Source of the DNA: an uncultured Bacteroidota bacterium
GTDB taxonomy: Bacteria; Bacteroidota; Bacteroidia; Chitinophagales; Chitinophagaceae
Length of the DNA: 38,211 nucleotides
NCBI GenBank assembly: GCA_903881585.1
Contig: CAIRTW010000282.1
Location: 1-38,211, forward strand
Direction of reading: 5' to 3'
In this document: piece by piece, positions 15,963 to 24,912 of the stretch
Numbering within the stretch: the stretch's first letter is position 1
Layout of the letters: each line of letters starts with the position of its first letter
Translations under genes and position numbers: made by a program
Notes under the pieces: generated by a model
Database searches by the model: none
What the model saw: only the letters and a program-made list of their open reading frames with translations
Told to the model about the DNA's origin: nothing

Positions 15963-17207
15963 CTATATCTCCAGAAGTGTTTTCACCGGATCCTTCCCAA
16001 ACAACATCAATTCCGGGCTCTCCAGCAACTCCTTCACCCGCACCAGGAAGCCTACAGACTCACGTCCATCAATAATACGGTGGTCGTAGCTTACCGCCAG
16101 GTACATCATCGGGCGTATCTCTACCTTGCCATTAATGGCAACGGGGCGGTCTTGTATCTTGTGCATTCCCAGTATTGCGGACTGGGGTATGTTGATAATA
16201 GGCGTGGACATCAGCGAGCCAAACACGCCGCCATTGGTGATCGTGAATGTGCCACCGGCCATTTCATCGGGGCTTAATTTATTGTCGCGGGCTTTTTTGG
16301 CAAGCTCCACTACTTTGTTTTCTATATCGGCCATGCTCATGCTCTCGGCATTGCGTATCACAGGTACTACCAGGCCCTTAGGCGCAGACACAGCTATGGA
16401 AATATCACAATAGTCATGGTACACAATAGCATCGCCATCTATGTAGGCATTCACTGCGGGCCATTCCTGCAACGCTATGCAGCAGGCCTTGGCAAAGAAC
16501 GACATAAAGCCCAGGTTCACACCATGGCTTTCTTTAAACGAATCTTTGTACTGCTTGCGGATATCCATGATACGCGTCATGTCCACCTCGTTGAAGGTGG
16601 TGAGCATTGCTGTGCTGTTCTTAGCTTCTACAAGGCGTCGGGCTACGGTTTTGCGTAGGTTACTCATTTTGTCGCGGCGCTCCTCGCGTGTATTTGCGGT
16701 ATCTCCGCCTTTACGGCCCGGATGGGCTATTGCTTCCAGCACATCCTGCTTCATAATGCGGCCTTTGGTGCCTGTGCCCTTCACGTCGGCCGGTGTTACC
16801 TGCTTATCGCTCATTATGGCTTGGGCCACAGGAGTAGCCTTTACATCAGCCTGCGGAGTTTTGGGGGTATCGGCAGCACCCGGCTTTTCCTCTTTTTTAG
16901 GAGCTTCCGTTTTAGGAGCTTCCGTTTTTGGTGCGGCAGCGGGTGCTGGCTTGTCTGCTCCTTCCGGCTTTGCAGCGGTTTCATCTATAGAGCAGGCAAG
17001 GTCGCCAATATTCAATGTAGCGCCTTCCTGTGCTTTTATATGCAGTAATCCCGCTTGCTCGGCATTAAGTTCAAAAGTTGCCTTTTCTGATTCCAGTTCG
17101 CAGAGTACTTCATCCCTGTTTACATAATCGCCTTCTTTCTTCAGCCACTTTACAAGTGTCACTTCACTTATTGATTCACCTACGGTAGGAACTTTTATAT
17201 CTATCAT
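15963..17207 (-). CDS. sucB: dihydrolipoyllysine succinyltransferase, E2 of 2-oxoglutarate dehydrogenase
   Basis: Protein of 414 residues with three domains. The lipoyl domain is residues 1-75, with lipoylated Lys42 in ESEKATFE and the PTVGESI start typical of OdhB/SucB. A flexible Ala/Pro/Lys/Glu linker contains repeated KTEAPK units. A peripheral-subunit-binding domain lies around 130-165 ([18 protein letters not shown]). The catalytic domain ends in [13 protein letters not shown] (His376, Asp380). It transfers the succinyl group to CoA in the TCA cycle. The E1 gene (sucA) is not adjacent in this window. A perfect minus-strand -7 element lies about 25 bases upstream of the ATG. Confidence 0.96.
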   Translation of the reverse strand: MIDIKVPTVGESISEVTLVKWLKKEGDYVNRDEVLCELESEKATFELNAEQAGLLHIKAQEGATLNIGDLACSIDETAAKPEGADKPAPAAAPKTEAPKTEAPKKEEKPGAADTPKTPQADVKATPVAQAIMSDKQVTPADVKGTGTKGRIMKQDVLEAIAHPGRKGGDTANTREERRDKMSNLRKTVARRLVEAKNSTAMLTTFNEVDMTRIMDIRKQYKDSFKESHGVNLGFMSFFAKACCIALQEWPAVNAYIDGDAIVYHDYCDISIAVSAPKGLVVPVIRNAESMSMADIENKVVELAKKARDNKLSPDEMAGGTFTITNGGVFGSLMSTPIINIPQSAILGMHKIQDRPVAINGKVEIRPMMYLAVSYDHRIIDGRESVGFLVRVKELLESPELMLFGKDPVKTLLEI

Positions 17208-17232
17208 TGTTCGTATTATTTGCTACGGGCTG

Positions 17233-17240
17233 CAAAATTA
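17233..17240 (-). promoter_or_regulatory. sucB -7 promoter element (TAATTTTG, minus strand)
   Basis: Perfect TAnnTTTG ending 25 bases upstream of the sucB ATG; predicted leader about 20 nt. Confidence 0.5.
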
Positions 17241-17280
17241 CAATGATTAATTGAGGTGCGTAAAATATTATTTAAAATGT

Positions 17281-17442
17281 CTAATGTTTTGAATAAACAT
17301 TAAAAAGAGTAATCATTATGCCAGACAAAACGCCGATAGACCCGATCCAGAAAATGAACATCCATTTTATCATTTCTGCCTTAGTGTCGGCAATCTTAGC
17401 TTCTAATTTTGCAACATCTTCTTTTGTCATAACAGTAGTCAT
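17281..17442 (-). CDS. mini membrane protein with coiled coil (DUF1640-like)
   Basis: Protein of 53 residues starting at the ATG inside the end of crcB. It has a short coiled-coil-prone stretch (MTKEDVAKLEAKIADTKAEM) followed by one membrane helix (MFIFWIGSIGVLSGIMITLF). The layout, a helical N-terminus plus a single C-terminal membrane anchor, resembles DUF1640-type proteins. A longer frame reaching back to 17541 exists but its first 33 residues overlap crcB and look spurious. Since the start lies within crcB, translation is probably coupled to it. Function unknown. Confidence 0.6.
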   Translation of the reverse strand: MTTVMTKEDVAKLEAKIADTKAEMIKWMFIFWIGSIGVLSGIMITLFNVYSKH

Positions 17443-17470
17443 TATCAGCAAAATAACAAAAAAACACCTC

Positions 17471-17851
17471 TTAGCCTGCCAGCCAGATACCCAGCCTGCA
17501 CAGCAACAGTCCAACGATAACACTAAGCCCCGTATAAACAATAGCCATTGTCGATTGCCCCTTCCCCATAAGGTTCACATTTTCAAGGGCAAACGTAGAG
17601 AAAGTAGTAAAGCCGCCGCAAAAACCCGAGGCAAGCAACAAATACAAGCCCTCTTGCCCCTCGTTATACCAATGAAAGCGTCCGGCTAGCCCGAACAAAA
17701 CACCAATGATCAGCGATCCCAGGATATTAATAGTAAAAGTGCCATAAGGAAAAGGGCAGACCACCATTTTCCCCACAAGAAAGCTCAACCCATACCGGGC
17801 CATACTCCCAACTGCACCGCCAGCACCAACTAATAAGAAATTACGGAACAT
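17471..17851 (-). CDS. crcB: fluoride ion channel/exporter CrcB (Fluc)
   Basis: Protein of 126 residues with four membrane helices, normal for Fluc. Family motifs are GAGGAVGSMARYG at the N-terminus, PYGTFTINILGSLIIG in helix 2, and GFCGGFTTFSTFALE in helix 3, which holds the conserved sodium- and fluoride-site residues. It forms a dual-topology dimer in the inner membrane that lets fluoride out of the cell. Only about 65 bases separate it from the upstream gene, and I see no fluoride riboswitch there. A near-match -7 element (TAACTTGG) begins four bases upstream of the ATG. Confidence 0.95.
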   Translation of the reverse strand: MFRNFLLVGAGGAVGSMARYGLSFLVGKMVVCPFPYGTFTINILGSLIIGVLFGLAGRFHWYNEGQEGLYLLLASGFCGGFTTFSTFALENVNLMGKGQSTMAIVYTGLSVIVGLLLCRLGIWLAG

Positions 17852-17916
17852 AGAGCCAAGTTAGTCAATATCTGGCATTTACCCACAGTGTCACAAGGCT
17901 TCAATTTTCAAATTAT

Positions 17917-19008
17917 CTAATCAACCCAATCACACACAAACACATTGGTATCATGACCGCCGCCATTGTTGCGGTTGGAGCTGAATATGAACTTCTTCCC
18001 ATCAGGCGAGAACATGGGGAATGCGTCAAAACTGCCATCGTGGCTTATGCGCTCCAGCCCGGTGCCATCCAGGTTGATGAGGTATAAGTTGAAAGGAAAT
18101 CCACGCTCATACTCATAGTCTGAAGCAAAAACGAGTTGCTTACCATTTGGGGTAAATGCGGGTGCCCAGTTGGCTTTGCCCAGCTTTGTTACCTGGTGTG
18201 CGTCACTGCCATCGGCGTTGGCTACAAACAGTTCCATGTGTGTGGGCATCACCAGTCCCTGTGCCAGCAGGTCTTTATATTCTTTTACATCTTCCGGAGT
18301 AGTGGGGCGTGATGCACGCCAAACTATTTTTTTGTTATCTGGCGAAAAGCACGCGCCGCCATCATAGCCCAGTGTATTGGTTATCTGCTTCACATTCTTG
18401 CCATCAATGTCCATGGTGTAGATGTCAATATCTCCATTGCGCATGCTGGTGAAAATGATCTTCTTACCATCGGGCGATATGGTCGCTTCTGCATCATAGC
18501 CCGGGGTGCTCGTAAGGCGCTTTGTGATATTGCCTTTAAGATCAGCCTCAAAAATATCGTAGCTGTCATACACGGGCCAAACGTATTTTTTGATCACCTT
18601 GCGGTCTGGCTCTGCCGGACAAGTGTCCATTGCCAGGTGGGTTGATGCATAGAGGAAATGCCTGTGGTCGGGCATCAGGTAGGCGCATGTGGTGCGGCCC
18701 TTGCCGGTGCTTACGCGCGTATAATTGAATTTTTCGTCTTCAGATTTTGGCAGCGAGCCGAAAAATATCTGGTCGCAATTCACGCCTTCATTCGGGTTTC
18801 TGCGCTGAAAGGTGATATGTTCATTGTCGAAACCAAAATAAGCCTCGGCATTATCGCCACCGGTAGTGAGCTGGCGCATGTTCTTAAAGTGCTTTTCATC
18901 AGGGTAGGCGAGCGGTTTTTGTTCCTGCGCTTTCAGCAATGATGATGTCAGTAAAAAAAGCGTGGTAAACTGTATGCGCAGGCCAGTAGCAGTAATATTC
19001 ATAAGCAT
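17917..19008 (-). CDS. secreted TolB-like beta-propeller (PD40 repeat) protein
   Basis: Protein of 363 residues with a hydrophobic signal segment ending near SLLKAQ. PD40/WD40-like units are evident: ATISPDGKKIIFTSMRNGD, ACFSPDNKKIVWRASR, PAFTPNGKQLVFASDYE and PMFSPDGKKFIFSSNRN, each with the SPDGK turn of TolB-type propeller blades. Periplasmic location is expected. TolB itself works with Pal, but no tol or pal genes are present here, so a generic propeller protein is the safer call. The true start may be the ATG at 19002. Confidence 0.85.
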   Translation of the reverse strand: MLMNITATGLRIQFTTLFLLTSSLLKAQEQKPLAYPDEKHFKNMRQLTTGGDNAEAYFGFDNEHITFQRRNPNEGVNCDQIFFGSLPKSEDEKFNYTRVSTGKGRTTCAYLMPDHRHFLYASTHLAMDTCPAEPDRKVIKKYVWPVYDSYDIFEADLKGNITKRLTSTPGYDAEATISPDGKKIIFTSMRNGDIDIYTMDIDGKNVKQITNTLGYDGGACFSPDNKKIVWRASRPTTPEDVKEYKDLLAQGLVMPTHMELFVANADGSDAHQVTKLGKANWAPAFTPNGKQLVFASDYEYERGFPFNLYLINLDGTGLERISHDGSFDAFPMFSPDGKKFIFSSNRNNGGGHDTNVFVCDWVD

Positions 19009-19088
19009 GTGTGTGGCCGTAAAATTAATCCAACCGTTAGGGATTAAGGCTATTTAACACACTTGCATTGTCAGGGAAATGTAAATAG

Positions 19089-21053
19089 TTACCTGGCCTG
19101 GGTGGCAATTTTATCCAGTTTTTTTATCAGGTCTTTCACCGCAAGCGACTGCTTATCATTTTCTTTGTTGTCAAAAAACTGCTTTTTCACCAGCGTTTTT
19201 TCTTCCAGTTTTTTCCGCATTTCTTCCGCGGTGTCCATATACGCCACTATCTTTATTTCTCTTTTGTCTATTTTAGCAAGGCCGGCAAAGAGTTTTTTAT
19301 TGGCCTTTACATAGTCGGTATATGCACCCATGGTTGTATTATAAGCATTGATGCCGTCCTGGTATTCTTTTACACGATCAGGATATTGGCCTGTGAATAC
19401 CGTATCGTTGTTATTCCATTTGCGGTACTGCTCCAGTGTTCGCAGGTTTTTCTTATACAGGTCCAGCAATACTACGTATGTTTTCTGGCGCGCATCTATC
19501 AGTGTAGTAACGGTATCGTAATATGCGAGATAATATTTTTGCAGTGTGTCGGCCTTATGGTACTTCAGATCTTTGAACTTGTTGCTCCATAGTATCACTT
19601 CATCATCGTAGTTGTCGTGCATATTGATGCGGGATATAGTTTCCTGCAGCAGCGCTGAGTCAGCCATTACAATATCCTGCCCCAGGGAGTCGAGCCGGTT
19701 TTTGTTCTCTGCCTGGCGGGCTTGTATGACCAGGTCCAGGCTGTCCATTCTTTTTTGTATATCGGCATACCGGTTTTTGCGTGTGCGAAAAGAATCTGTC
19801 AGTACGATCATTTCCGGAGCATCGCTTCGCTTCTGCGTTTTGGCGGCAGCAATATCATCTATTTTGCCTGCGCTAAGCCCGCGTTTCCGGTCATTTGCAT
19901 CACCTGATCTCTTCTTTATTTTGGCGTACTTAGTGTTTGCCTGGTTGCTGTACTTGGTGCATTGGGCTATGATGCGCTTGTCATCGGCTTTTATAGCCTG
20001 TATGTATTTCCTGGCCTCCTGATTCTTGGTCTTATTTTTTTTCTTCAGGTCGCTGTATTGGCCCGGAAAGCTCTTCTTTTGTTCTTTTATATAGCTCTGT
20101 GATTTTGTAAGCACAGTTTGTGCATCGTTTATCAGGAGCATGCCTGTTTCTATAGTGCTGTCGGTAAGCGCTTTCTCCACCTCGGCGGTTGCCTGGTATA
20201 TCTGCTTCACCGCCAGTATCACCGGGAAGCGGCTGTTGTATTTGTAAGCGCGGTCTGCAAATTCAAATATCTTCTGTTTTTCCTCGAGGTCGCTGATGCG
20301 GGTAAGCTCGGGATTGCTCTGGTCTGGCTTATTGTATTTTTTATTGAAAGCCATTATGGAACTGTCACCGGTTTCAAATACCGCCATAGGCATCAGGGAG
20401 TCTGTAAGCTGCCATATAGGGTCTGTAGGTATATGCTTCATGCGAAACACGAGCGGATCCTGCATAAAGTATTGCGGGTCATACTGGAAACGGAATTTCA
20501 ATTTCCGGGCAGACCATGAATGGCGGTGCAGGATCTTGTTCACTATTTTCATTAATTTGTTAGGCTCCTGCACCAGGCCACCGGCACCCCATGTGGGGTC
20601 TGCCAGCTGCCATCTACCGTCTATCATCACAGCGCACCACATATGGCGGGGTATATACAACTTATCGCCGTTGTCAAATATCCAGTCTTTTGCATAGCCC
20701 TCTATGTTCACTGCTTTAAGCCCTGCTTCGCGGCACATACTGGTAAAGAGCATGGCATATCCTTCGCATACTGCTTTTCGGTTTTTGAGCGCACGCTCTG
20801 CCTGTTTGTCTTTATCCGGCTTGCCTTTTTCCAGTGCTACGGCGTCATACTTTATGTTGTGCGTTATCCAGTTATATACTGCGTTCGCTTTCGTCTTTTC
20901 GGTTGGCTCCGCATCACAGAGGTAGTGGGCAAGGTCCCGGAAGTTCTGGCATTCGCCCTTTGGGGCGGTAAGGCCAGTGGCGGTATCTGTCTGTGCGGTG
21001 CAGGTAAAAGAGATAGACAAAACCTGGAGGAGAATAAGTAGCTTTTTAGTCAT
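19089..21053 (-). CDS. secreted transglutaminase-like protein with long coiled-coil tail
   Basis: Protein of 654 residues. A signal peptide (MTKKLLILLQVLSISFTCTAQ) precedes a transglutaminase-like domain with the catalytic triad Cys95 (KAVCEGYAMLF), His137 (PRHMWCAVMIDG) and Asp152 (LADPTWG). The remaining 450 residues are charged, rich in Lys, Asp, Gln and Arg, and likely to be largely helical and coiled-coil (for example YADIQKRMDSLDLVIQARQA). Members of this superfamily act as peptidases or cross-linkers. The substrate is unknown, and the tail may bind the envelope or a partner. A perfect -7 element lies about 40 bases upstream. Confidence 0.85.
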   Translation of the reverse strand: MTKKLLILLQVLSISFTCTAQTDTATGLTAPKGECQNFRDLAHYLCDAEPTEKTKANAVYNWITHNIKYDAVALEKGKPDKDKQAERALKNRKAVCEGYAMLFTSMCREAGLKAVNIEGYAKDWIFDNGDKLYIPRHMWCAVMIDGRWQLADPTWGAGGLVQEPNKLMKIVNKILHRHSWSARKLKFRFQYDPQYFMQDPLVFRMKHIPTDPIWQLTDSLMPMAVFETGDSSIMAFNKKYNKPDQSNPELTRISDLEEKQKIFEFADRAYKYNSRFPVILAVKQIYQATAEVEKALTDSTIETGMLLINDAQTVLTKSQSYIKEQKKSFPGQYSDLKKKNKTKNQEARKYIQAIKADDKRIIAQCTKYSNQANTKYAKIKKRSGDANDRKRGLSAGKIDDIAAAKTQKRSDAPEMIVLTDSFRTRKNRYADIQKRMDSLDLVIQARQAENKNRLDSLGQDIVMADSALLQETISRINMHDNYDDEVILWSNKFKDLKYHKADTLQKYYLAYYDTVTTLIDARQKTYVVLLDLYKKNLRTLEQYRKWNNNDTVFTGQYPDRVKEYQDGINAYNTTMGAYTDYVKANKKLFAGLAKIDKREIKIVAYMDTAEEMRKKLEEKTLVKKQFFDNKENDKQSLAVKDLIKKLDKIATQAR

Positions 21054-21090
21054 AGGGCCTGATGGTAATATTAAATATGTTTTTGCAGTG

Positions 21091-21098
21091 CAAAATTA
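21091..21098 (-). promoter_or_regulatory. -7 promoter element for the transglutaminase gene (TAATTTTG, minus strand)
   Basis: Perfect TAnnTTTG 38 bases upstream of the ATG at 21053; predicted leader about 30 nt. Confidence 0.5.
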
Positions 21099-21176
21099 AT
21101 CCTTTTAGGTATTGCTGGTTATAAATATAATGGTTTCATAAATGAAAAATAATGGCTTCTAGCGCGATTAGTGTTT

Positions 21177-21719
21177 TTATTTTTGCCAGACACCAAGCCT
21201 TATTTCAAACAAACAGGCTGGAACATTGTGATAATGCTCCGGAAGTCCGGATGTGTCTTTCAGATCGAACATGCCCAGGAAATGAAAACCTGCGTTTTGA
21301 TAGTATGCTATCAGCCTCAAATTGTTTCCCAGGGTATCTAACCGCACAAAATCTTTATTGTTGCTCTTAGCATACACCCTGGCCCAATTGGTAATAATGG
21401 AAACAAAGTCTTTGCCCCTGAAATCAGGATTGGTGGCTATGCGATGGATGTATACAGCAGCGTCTTTGTTCCGCTCCTCCCATATCTGCTCATCGCTGAA
21501 AGTTGTAGCCCAAACGCAGGCTACTTCGCCATCAATGACCAACTTCCATTGCCTGTTCTCATAGATCTCTTGTTCCACGAGCGCTCTTTCGAAATCCGGC
21601 CAGACAACAACAGTATGCTTCGATCTTTGGTAGGCCGATGCCAGGCTATATAGCCTGAATATTTCCGGAATGTCAGCAGCTACAGAATTTTCTATTTTCA
21701 TTTTGTTTCTTGATGCCAT
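21177..21719 (-). CDS. GNAT family N-acetyltransferase
   Basis: Protein of 180 residues (174 from the second in-frame ATG at 21701). The GNAT fold is visible as IHRIATNPDFRGKDFVSIITNWARVYA (acetyl-CoA loop, a variant of Q/RxxGxG/A) followed by VRLDTLGNNLRLIAYYQNAGFHFLGMF, the typical C-terminal strand and helix with Tyr and Asn near the CoA site. Substrate is unknown. It is separated from the divergent flavin monooxygenase gene by a 54-base promoter region. Confidence 0.85.
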   Translation of the reverse strand: MASRNKMKIENSVAADIPEIFRLYSLASAYQRSKHTVVVWPDFERALVEQEIYENRQWKLVIDGEVACVWATTFSDEQIWEERNKDAAVYIHRIATNPDFRGKDFVSIITNWARVYAKSNNKDFVRLDTLGNNLRLIAYYQNAGFHFLGMFDLKDTSGLPEHYHNVPACLFEIRLGVWQK

Positions 21720-21750
21720 AAAACTAATTCAACTCTCCACCACAATGGTA

Positions 21751-21758
21751 TAATTTTG
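21751..21758 (+). promoter_or_regulatory. -7 promoter element (TAATTTTG)
   Basis: Perfect TAnnTTTG 15 bases before ATG 21774. The upstream ATG at 21756 overlaps this element, so 21774 is preferred as the start of the monooxygenase. Confidence 0.55.
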
Positions 21759-21773
21759 CTGTACTATCTTATT

Positions 21774-23018
21774 ATGGCCGATAATCAGAACACTTTAATT
21801 ACATCTTGTTGCATTGCAGGCGGCGGACCGGCTGGCATGATGTTGGGTTTTTTGCTTGCCCGTGCTGGCATTGATGTTATTGTGCTGGAAAAACACGCCG
21901 ACTTTTTCCGCGATTTCCGTGGCGACACAATACACCCCTCCACCTTTCAGTTAATGTACGAGCTGGGCCTGCTCGATGAGTTTCTGAAAGTGCCTCACCA
22001 GGAGATCATAAAATTCAGTGCAGTTTTTAACGGTATAACATTGCAGATCGCCAATTTCAGTCATCTTAATGTTGCCAAGCCCGTACTTGGCCTGATGCCG
22101 CAATGGGATTTCCTGAAATTCCTCCAACAGCAGGCTGCTGCGTATTCCGGCTTTAAGCTTGTAATGAATGCGGAGGTTAAAGACATAGTAAGAGAAAACG
22201 GCAGGGTAACTGGTTTAACTGTATCATCAGATCAAGGGCCGATGCAGATAACTGCCGATATAGTAATAGCTGCGGATGGCCGGCGCTCCATATTGAGAGA
22301 GAAAGCTGGGCTTAAAGTAATATCCTCAGGTGTGCCCATAGACGTGCTATGGTTCCGGGTTTCCCGGCTCGCAAGCGACCCATCGCAAATATTGGGGCGC
22401 TTCAACTTTGGCAAGATCATGGTGATGCTAGACCGCGAAGAATACTGGCAGTGCGCCTATGTTATAGAAAAAGGAGGCTACGAAAAAATACATCAGCATG
22501 GCCTGGAATCGTTCCGGAATGATGTTGTGCAGGTTGCGCCTTTTTTGCAAGGCAGAGACGGAGAGCTAAAGACATGGGATGATATAAAGCTGCTTACCGT
22601 GGACATAGACCATCTCGAAACATGGTACACCGATGGGCTGCTATGCATTGGTGATGCCGCACATGCTATGTCGCCTATAGGCGGGGTAGGGATAAACCTT
22701 GCCATACAGGATGCTGTGGCTGCTGCAAACATCCTGTATAACCCATTGAAAGAAAAAAAACAGATCAACACAGAACTACTGAGATCAGTGCAAAAAAGGC
22801 GAACACTGCCTACGTGGTTTATACAAAAGCTGCAAATAACTATTCAAAACAATGTTATCAAGGGCCGCCTGGCAGGTAAGAAAGACATTAAGCCGCCCAT
22901 CTTCATGCGGTTGATAAACTTATTCCCTATACTGCAACGGCTGCCTGGCAGGGCAGTGGGCATAGGCATAAGGCCAGAGCATATTCACACGCCTGATACT
23001 CGATCCAGCACAAAATAA
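21774..23018 (+). CDS. FAD-dependent monooxygenase (UbiH/PHBH-like)
   Basis: Protein of 414 residues. The N-terminal dinucleotide-binding motif is AGGGPAGMMLGFLLARAGIDVIVLEKH; a middle segment RGDTIHPST follows, and the second FAD motif is CIGDAAHAMSPIGGVGINLAIQDA. These place it in the para-hydroxybenzoate hydroxylase-like flavoprotein family, which hydroxylates aromatic rings or epoxidises substrates using NAD(P)H and oxygen. The substrate cannot be deduced, and no pathway partners are adjacent. The short C-terminal region is normal for the single-domain branch. Confidence 0.9.
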   Translation: MADNQNTLITSCCIAGGGPAGMMLGFLLARAGIDVIVLEKHADFFRDFRGDTIHPSTFQLMYELGLLDEFLKVPHQEIIKFSAVFNGITLQIANFSHLNVAKPVLGLMPQWDFLKFLQQQAAAYSGFKLVMNAEVKDIVRENGRVTGLTVSSDQGPMQITADIVIAADGRRSILREKAGLKVISSGVPIDVLWFRVSRLASDPSQILGRFNFGKIMVMLDREEYWQCAYVIEKGGYEKIHQHGLESFRNDVVQVAPFLQGRDGELKTWDDIKLLTVDIDHLETWYTDGLLCIGDAAHAMSPIGGVGINLAIQDAVAAANILYNPLKEKKQINTELLRSVQKRRTLPTWFIQKLQITIQNNVIKGRLAGKKDIKPPIFMRLINLFPILQRLPGRAVGIGIRPEHIHTPDTRSSTK

Positions 23019-23079
23019 ATGAACGTACTTGCATAAAGTACCGAATACTTTTTTACCTTGAATATCCAATTGGTGCGAT

Positions 23080-24105
23080 ATGTCAAACAGGAGAAGGTTT
23101 GTGAAGTTTTCATTGTTATCCGGCGCGGCGCTGCTGGCAGGTAAAAATTTGTTTGCAAAAGCAGATAAAGGCGATAAAAAGTACAATACCATAAAGGACG
23201 AACCGGTAGTGATCTCCACGTGGGACTTTGGAAAGGTGGCAAATGCCGGGGCCTGGGATATATTGAAAAAAGGTGGCAGGGCGCTGGATGCTGTGGAAGC
23301 AGGCGTGATGATACCCGAAGCTGACCCTAAAAACCAATCTGTAGGCCTCGGCGGTAGGCCAGACCGGGATGGTCGCGTAACACTCGATGCCTGTATCATG
23401 GACGAAAATTACCGGTGCGGCTCCGTAGCTGCCTTGGAGCACGTGGTACATGCTATTTCGGTTGCGCGCATGGTGATGGAGAAAACACCTCACGTAATGC
23501 TGGTGGGCGATGGTGCAACACAATTCGCCCTAGCGAATGGTTTTAAGAAAGAGAATCTGCTCACTCCCAAAAGTGAGGGAGAATGGAAGGATTGGTTGAA
23601 AACATCGAAGTATGCACCACAGAAAAACATAGAGAATGTGTTACCCGGCGGTGAGTTCAACCACGACACTATAGGCATGGTGGCTATGGACAAAAGCGGA
23701 AACCTGAGCGGCGCCTGCACCACCAGCGGCATGGCGTATAAGATGCATGGCCGCGTGGGCGACTCACCGATAATAGGCGCGGGCCTGTATGTGGACAACG
23801 AGATAGGCGCAGCCACCAGCACCGGGGTAGGGGAGGAGGTGATACGAATAGTGGGCTCTCACCTTGTAGTAGAACTGATGCGGCAGGGACTGGAACCCGA
23901 AGATGCCTGCAAAAGGGCCGTAGAGCGTATAATATCACGCAATCCTGAAATGGCGAAACAGGTGCAGGTAGGCTTTTTGGCGCTTAATAAAAGTGGCGCA
24001 TATGGGGCCTATGCCCTGCAAAAAGGTTTTTCCTACTCTGTGAGAAGCGGAAAAGTGGAAGAGGTGTTTCAGTCAAAATACTTCTACGAAGAACCGCAGA
24101 AATAG
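23080..24105 (+). CDS. Tat-exported glycosylasparaginase-like N-terminal nucleophile hydrolase
   Basis: Protein of 341 residues. The N-terminus NRRRFVKFSLLSGAALLAG is a twin-arginine signal (Arg4-Arg5-Arg6, Phe7, Lys9). The Ntn-hydrolase core has the autocleavage site HDTIGMV with the nucleophile Thr197 and downstream SGACTTSGMAYKMHGRVGDSP, matching bacterial aspartylglucosaminidase (N4-(beta-N-acetylglucosaminyl)-L-asparaginase) more than plain isoaspartyl peptidase. Predicted to cleave the GlcNAc-Asn link in glycoasparagines in the periplasm after self-cleavage into alpha and beta chains. The following gene is cutC, a neighbourhood I recall from other Bacteroidota. Confidence 0.9.
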   Translation: MSNRRRFVKFSLLSGAALLAGKNLFAKADKGDKKYNTIKDEPVVISTWDFGKVANAGAWDILKKGGRALDAVEAGVMIPEADPKNQSVGLGGRPDRDGRVTLDACIMDENYRCGSVAALEHVVHAISVARMVMEKTPHVMLVGDGATQFALANGFKKENLLTPKSEGEWKDWLKTSKYAPQKNIENVLPGGEFNHDTIGMVAMDKSGNLSGACTTSGMAYKMHGRVGDSPIIGAGLYVDNEIGAATSTGVGEEVIRIVGSHLVVELMRQGLEPEDACKRAVERIISRNPEMAKQVQVGFLALNKSGAYGAYALQKGFSYSVRSGKVEEVFQSKYFYEEPQK

Positions 24106-24111
24106 CAATTC

Positions 24112-24195
24112 AAATTCCAAAGAATAAATTCCAAATTCCAACCCCGTTCTTCCTGAGTTTAGTTGAAGGACGCCAAAAACAATTCCCAATTCCAA
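24112..24195. repeat. AATTCCA heptamer microsatellite upstream of cutC
   Basis: The intergenic region carries degenerate 7-base copies of AATTCCA (for example AAATTCCAAATTCCA at 24126-24140 and AATTCCCAATTCCAAAA at 24181-24197). The same family appears at 33361-33476 before the GH3 gene. Confidence 0.6.
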
Positions 24196-24197
24196 AA

Positions 24198-24869
24198 ATG
24201 ATCCTCGAGATTTGTGCTTTTAATATCCAATCGTGTGTGGTGGCTGCAAAAGCAGGTGCCGGGCGTATAGAGTTATGCGTAGATCCGTTGCAGGGCGGCA
24301 CAACGCCTAGTTACGGGCTGGTGCGCTATGCTCTTGATAAAATAGCCATCCCCATATTTCCTATGGTGCGGCCACGCGGAGGTAACTTTGTTTATGACGC
24401 GGATGAACTGGAAATAATGAAGAAGGATGTCATCAGCTTTCGTGAGCTCGGTTGCCCCGGTATAGCCACCGGCATCCAGTTGCGGGATGGGCGGATAGAT
24501 GTGGAGCTGCTCAGCCGGTTGGTGGAATGGGCACATCCTATGAACGTTACCTGCCATAAAGTATTTGATACAACCCCAAATGCTTTTGAGGCGCTGGAAG
24601 ATGTGATAACTGCTGGTTGCAGCCGCATACTTACATCGGGCCTGCACAAAACTGCTGTTGAAGGCGCTGGTGTTATTGCGGACCTGGTTGCCCAGGCTGG
24701 AGGTCGCATCACTATTATGGCGGGAGGTGGTGTTAGATCATCCAACATTACTCAATTGGTCAGCCAAACCGGGGCCGCTGAATATCACAGCTCAGGATTA
24801 GTGGCAAGGGGGGTAAATCATATCGCCGATGAAGAAGAGATCAAGCTGATAGTAAAAATTCTCAGGTAG
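24198..24869 (+). CDS. cutC: copper homeostasis protein CutC
   Basis: Protein of 223 residues. The TIM-barrel signatures are clear: MILEICAFNIQSC at the start, GAGRIELC, GGTTPSYGL, PMVRPRGGNFVYD, the CHKVFDTTPN segment and IMAGGGVRSSNI. CutC is a cytoplasmic (beta/alpha)8-barrel protein long linked to copper tolerance, although its direct role is debated. It follows the glycosylasparaginase gene after a repeat-containing gap. Confidence 0.95.
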   Translation: MILEICAFNIQSCVVAAKAGAGRIELCVDPLQGGTTPSYGLVRYALDKIAIPIFPMVRPRGGNFVYDADELEIMKKDVISFRELGCPGIATGIQLRDGRIDVELLSRLVEWAHPMNVTCHKVFDTTPNAFEALEDVITAGCSRILTSGLHKTAVEGAGVIADLVAQAGGRITIMAGGGVRSSNITQLVSQTGAAEYHSSGLVARGVNHIADEEEIKLIVKILR

Positions 24870-24889
24870 GCAGGTGTGCCACACCTGCC
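24869..24889. repeat. near-perfect palindrome GGCAGGTGTG-C-CACACCTGCC at the cutC stop
   Basis: A 10-bp arm on each side of one central base, beginning on the last base of the cutC stop codon. No T-run follows directly, so it may be a dispersed palindromic element or a weak bidirectional terminator. Confidence 0.7.
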
Positions 24890-24912
24890 AGCCGTTATTA
24901 AAACAAATTTTC

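Noticed and set aside
16477..17127. Open frame of 216 residues opposite sucB
   Set aside because: It is antisense to a certain gene with strong protein conservation; its Ser/Ala-rich sequence mirrors the sucB linker.
17852..17916. Fluoride riboswitch upstream of crcB
   Set aside because: The gap is about 65 bases and lacks the conserved pseudoknot features I would expect.
24874..24912. Upstream ATG start for the ChaN-like protein
   Set aside because: It lies within a palindrome and adds 13 residues before a good signal peptide.
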